Source of the DNA: Rubrivivax sp.
GTDB lineage: Bacteria; Pseudomonadota; Gammaproteobacteria; Burkholderiales; Burkholderiaceae_C
Reading direction: 5' to 3'
Assembly: GCA_027484885.1 (NCBI GenBank)
Contig: JAIXSD010000389.1
Coordinates: forward strand, 1 to 6,624
DNA length: 6,624 nt
Every line of letters starts with the position of its first letter. The first letter of the stretch is position 1. Shown here in pieces: positions 5,891-6,624 of this stretch. The translations under genes were made by a program, and so were the position numbers. The notes beneath the pieces were generated by a model, which saw nothing but the letters and a program-made list of their open reading frames with translations, did no database searches and had not been told where the DNA came from.

Positions 5891-5912
5891 CGCCACTGCT
5901 ACAAGAACACCT

Positions 5913-6098
5913 ATGAACGCACTTTTGATGAAATGGCTGGCCCTGGGCACGGTCTCGCTGGTCATGGTGTGCGCCCTGAGCCTGGCGCACTCCATCCAGG
6001 ATCGCAAGAAACCAAGCCTGCAACGCCTGGCCTTGCTGGAGTCCAAGCCCATGGTGGCCTCGGTGGCCCTGGCCGCATCGGCCGCCGGCCGCGACTGA
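5913..6098 (+). CDS. Small single-pass membrane protein (61 aa), unknown function
   Basis: I do not recognise this protein. It has one strongly hydrophobic stretch at about 8-26 (WLALGTVSLVMVCALSLAHS), preceded by K7 and followed by a charged QDRKK (29-33). It reads as a single-pass inner-membrane protein or an uncleaved signal anchor. The tail is Leu/Ala-rich and ends GRD. No lipobox is convincing: the C20 context is not a good L-x-x-C site. The start is uncertain. ATG 5913 and ATG 5928 both keep the membrane segment, and neither has a clear Shine-Dalgarno site. The frame is open back to 5799, but that part looks non-coding. A TACAAG at 5900-5905 would place a start at about 5912, so a leaderless mRNA is possible. 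It converges on argP with a 10-nt gap. Confidence 0.6.
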   Translation: MNALLMKWLALGTVSLVMVCALSLAHSIQDRKKPSLQRLALLESKPMVASVALAASAAGRD

Positions 6099-6108
6099 GT
6101 TTTCTGTC

Positions 6109-6624
6109 TTATTTCAAGGCTGCGCGCGCACCCCGCGCCAGGGCCTGACCGATCTGATCCAGCAGCGCCACCCGCGCGGGGGCCGGCGCCAGATCCGAAA
6201 CCAGCTTCCACTGGTGCCAGTACAGCGTGACATCCACGCTCAACTCCGGCCGCAGCGCCACTAGGGCGCCACTTTGCAACAGCGGCCGCACCTGCAGCTC
6301 CGGCGCCACACCCACCCCCCAGCCCATGCAGACGGCCCGCACATAGGCCTCGCTGGACGGCACATAGCGCTCCTGCAGCCGCGGTGACTGCACCTGGAAG
6401 GCCTTGGCCACCCACTGCACCTGGCTGTCGTCCTTGCGGTTGAAGACCAAAAAGGGCGTGCTGGCGAAATTGGCCTCGTTCAGGCCCTCGGGCAGTTGCC
6501 GCTGCAGAAATTCCGGGCTGGCCACCGCCACATAGCGCATCACACCCAGCGGTTGCACCAGGCAGCCGCGCAGCGCCTGGCTGACCGTGCTGACGCAGCC
6601 CAGCACCTCGCCCTGGCGCAGCCA
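6109..6624 (-). CDS. argP: ArgP-family LysR regulator, C-terminal part only
   Basis: The visible 172 residues are the effector-binding domain of a LysR-type regulator of the ArgP/IciA/LysG kind. The frame runs open through the right edge, so the helix-turn-helix half lies outside. The visible part begins WLRQGEVLGCVSTVSQALRG, which aligns with E. coli ArgP [20 protein letters not shown]. It continues with PLGVMRYVAVASPEFLQRQL, the FNRKDD stretch, SSEAYVRAVCMGWGVGVAP and LYWHQW (E. coli LYWHRF). The end at TAA 6109-6111 gives a full-length C-terminus. ArgP senses lysine and arginine and controls exporters such as ArgO/LysE, and lysine biosynthesis genes in enteric bacteria. A divergent lysE/argO-type exporter just outside the right edge would be the usual partner, but it is not visible. 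A GTG at 6606-6604 is internal, not the start. Confidence 0.92.
   Translation of the reverse strand, partial: WLRQGEVLGCVSTVSQALRGCLVQPLGVMRYVAVASPEFLQRQLPEGLNEANFASTPFLVFNRKDDSQVQWVAKAFQVQSPRLQERYVPSSEAYVRAVCMGWGVGVAPELQVRPLLQSGALVALRPELSVDVTLYWHQWKLVSDLAPAPARVALLDQIGQALARGARAALK

Larger units (their letters stand above)
5623..5912. other. Non-coding stretch of 290 bp with several palindromes
   Basis: No credible gene is seen on either strand. It should hold the promoters of both flanking small genes. It contains TGCAG-N5-CTGCA (5647-5661) and an A/T-rich patch (5760-5800). GGGT-GAAA-ACCC (5797-5808) and a longer palindrome (5870-5890) lie further right. A TATTCT (5853-5858) could be a -10 for the 61-residue gene but lacks a good -35. 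No known small RNA (6S, tmRNA, riboswitch) is recognised. Confidence 0.5.

Noticed and set aside
5799..5912. Upstream extension of the 61-residue membrane protein
   Set aside because: The extra residues look like translated non-coding DNA and would cover the palindrome and any promoter. No ribosome site is seen at 5799.
1..6624. Mobile element, CRISPR array, toxin-antitoxin pair or novel defence system
   Set aside because: No transposase, integrase, terminal repeats, spaced repeats or nuclease-type neighbours are seen. Composition is even across the window, and the genes are housekeeping or regulatory.

Overview
The window reads as an ordinary high-GC chromosomal stretch of a betaproteobacterium of the order Burkholderiales. 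A Roseateles/Paucibacter/Kinneretia-like member of the Sphaerotilaceae or Comamonadaceae is my guess. The basis is the GTP-type PEP carboxykinase, the YecA/SEC-C and ArgP sequences and the strong G/C bias at third codon positions. No tRNA, rRNA, insertion sequence, CRISPR array or prophage gene is visible.

Layout: (1) 1-1794, the 3' part of pckG (GTP-dependent PEP carboxykinase), followed by two hairpins, the second a bidirectional intrinsic terminator. (2) 1912-2160, minus strand, a small unrecognised 82-residue protein. It is divergent from (3) 2289-3269, a LysR-type regulator (LTTR). The 128-bp gap between them holds a good minus-strand promoter and an A/T-rich palindrome placed where a LysR regulator would bind. 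(4) 3266-4878, a likely transcription unit: a YecA-family protein with a SEC-C zinc motif, overlapping lysR by 4 bp, then a calcineurin-like metallophosphoesterase. (5) 4970-5392, a single-domain universal stress protein, with a possible FNR/Anr box upstream. (6) 5407-5622, minus strand, a likely 71-residue small protein. (7) 5623-5912, a non-coding stretch with palindromes but no RNA family I recognise. (8) 5913-6098, a 61-residue protein with one membrane segment. (9) 6109-6624, minus strand, the C-terminal part of an ArgP-family LysR regulator running off the right edge.

How they may work together: pckG belongs to gluconeogenesis and argP to control of basic amino acid export. The genes between look like housekeeping and stress functions rather than one pathway. 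The best regulatory story is the LysR gene and the divergent small gene: the palindrome is centred near -66 of the predicted small-gene promoter, the usual LysR recognition position. A second notable prediction is a leaderless yecA transcript. I found no convincing new multi-gene system. The three small unrecognised proteins and the regulatory signals are the parts worth checking.
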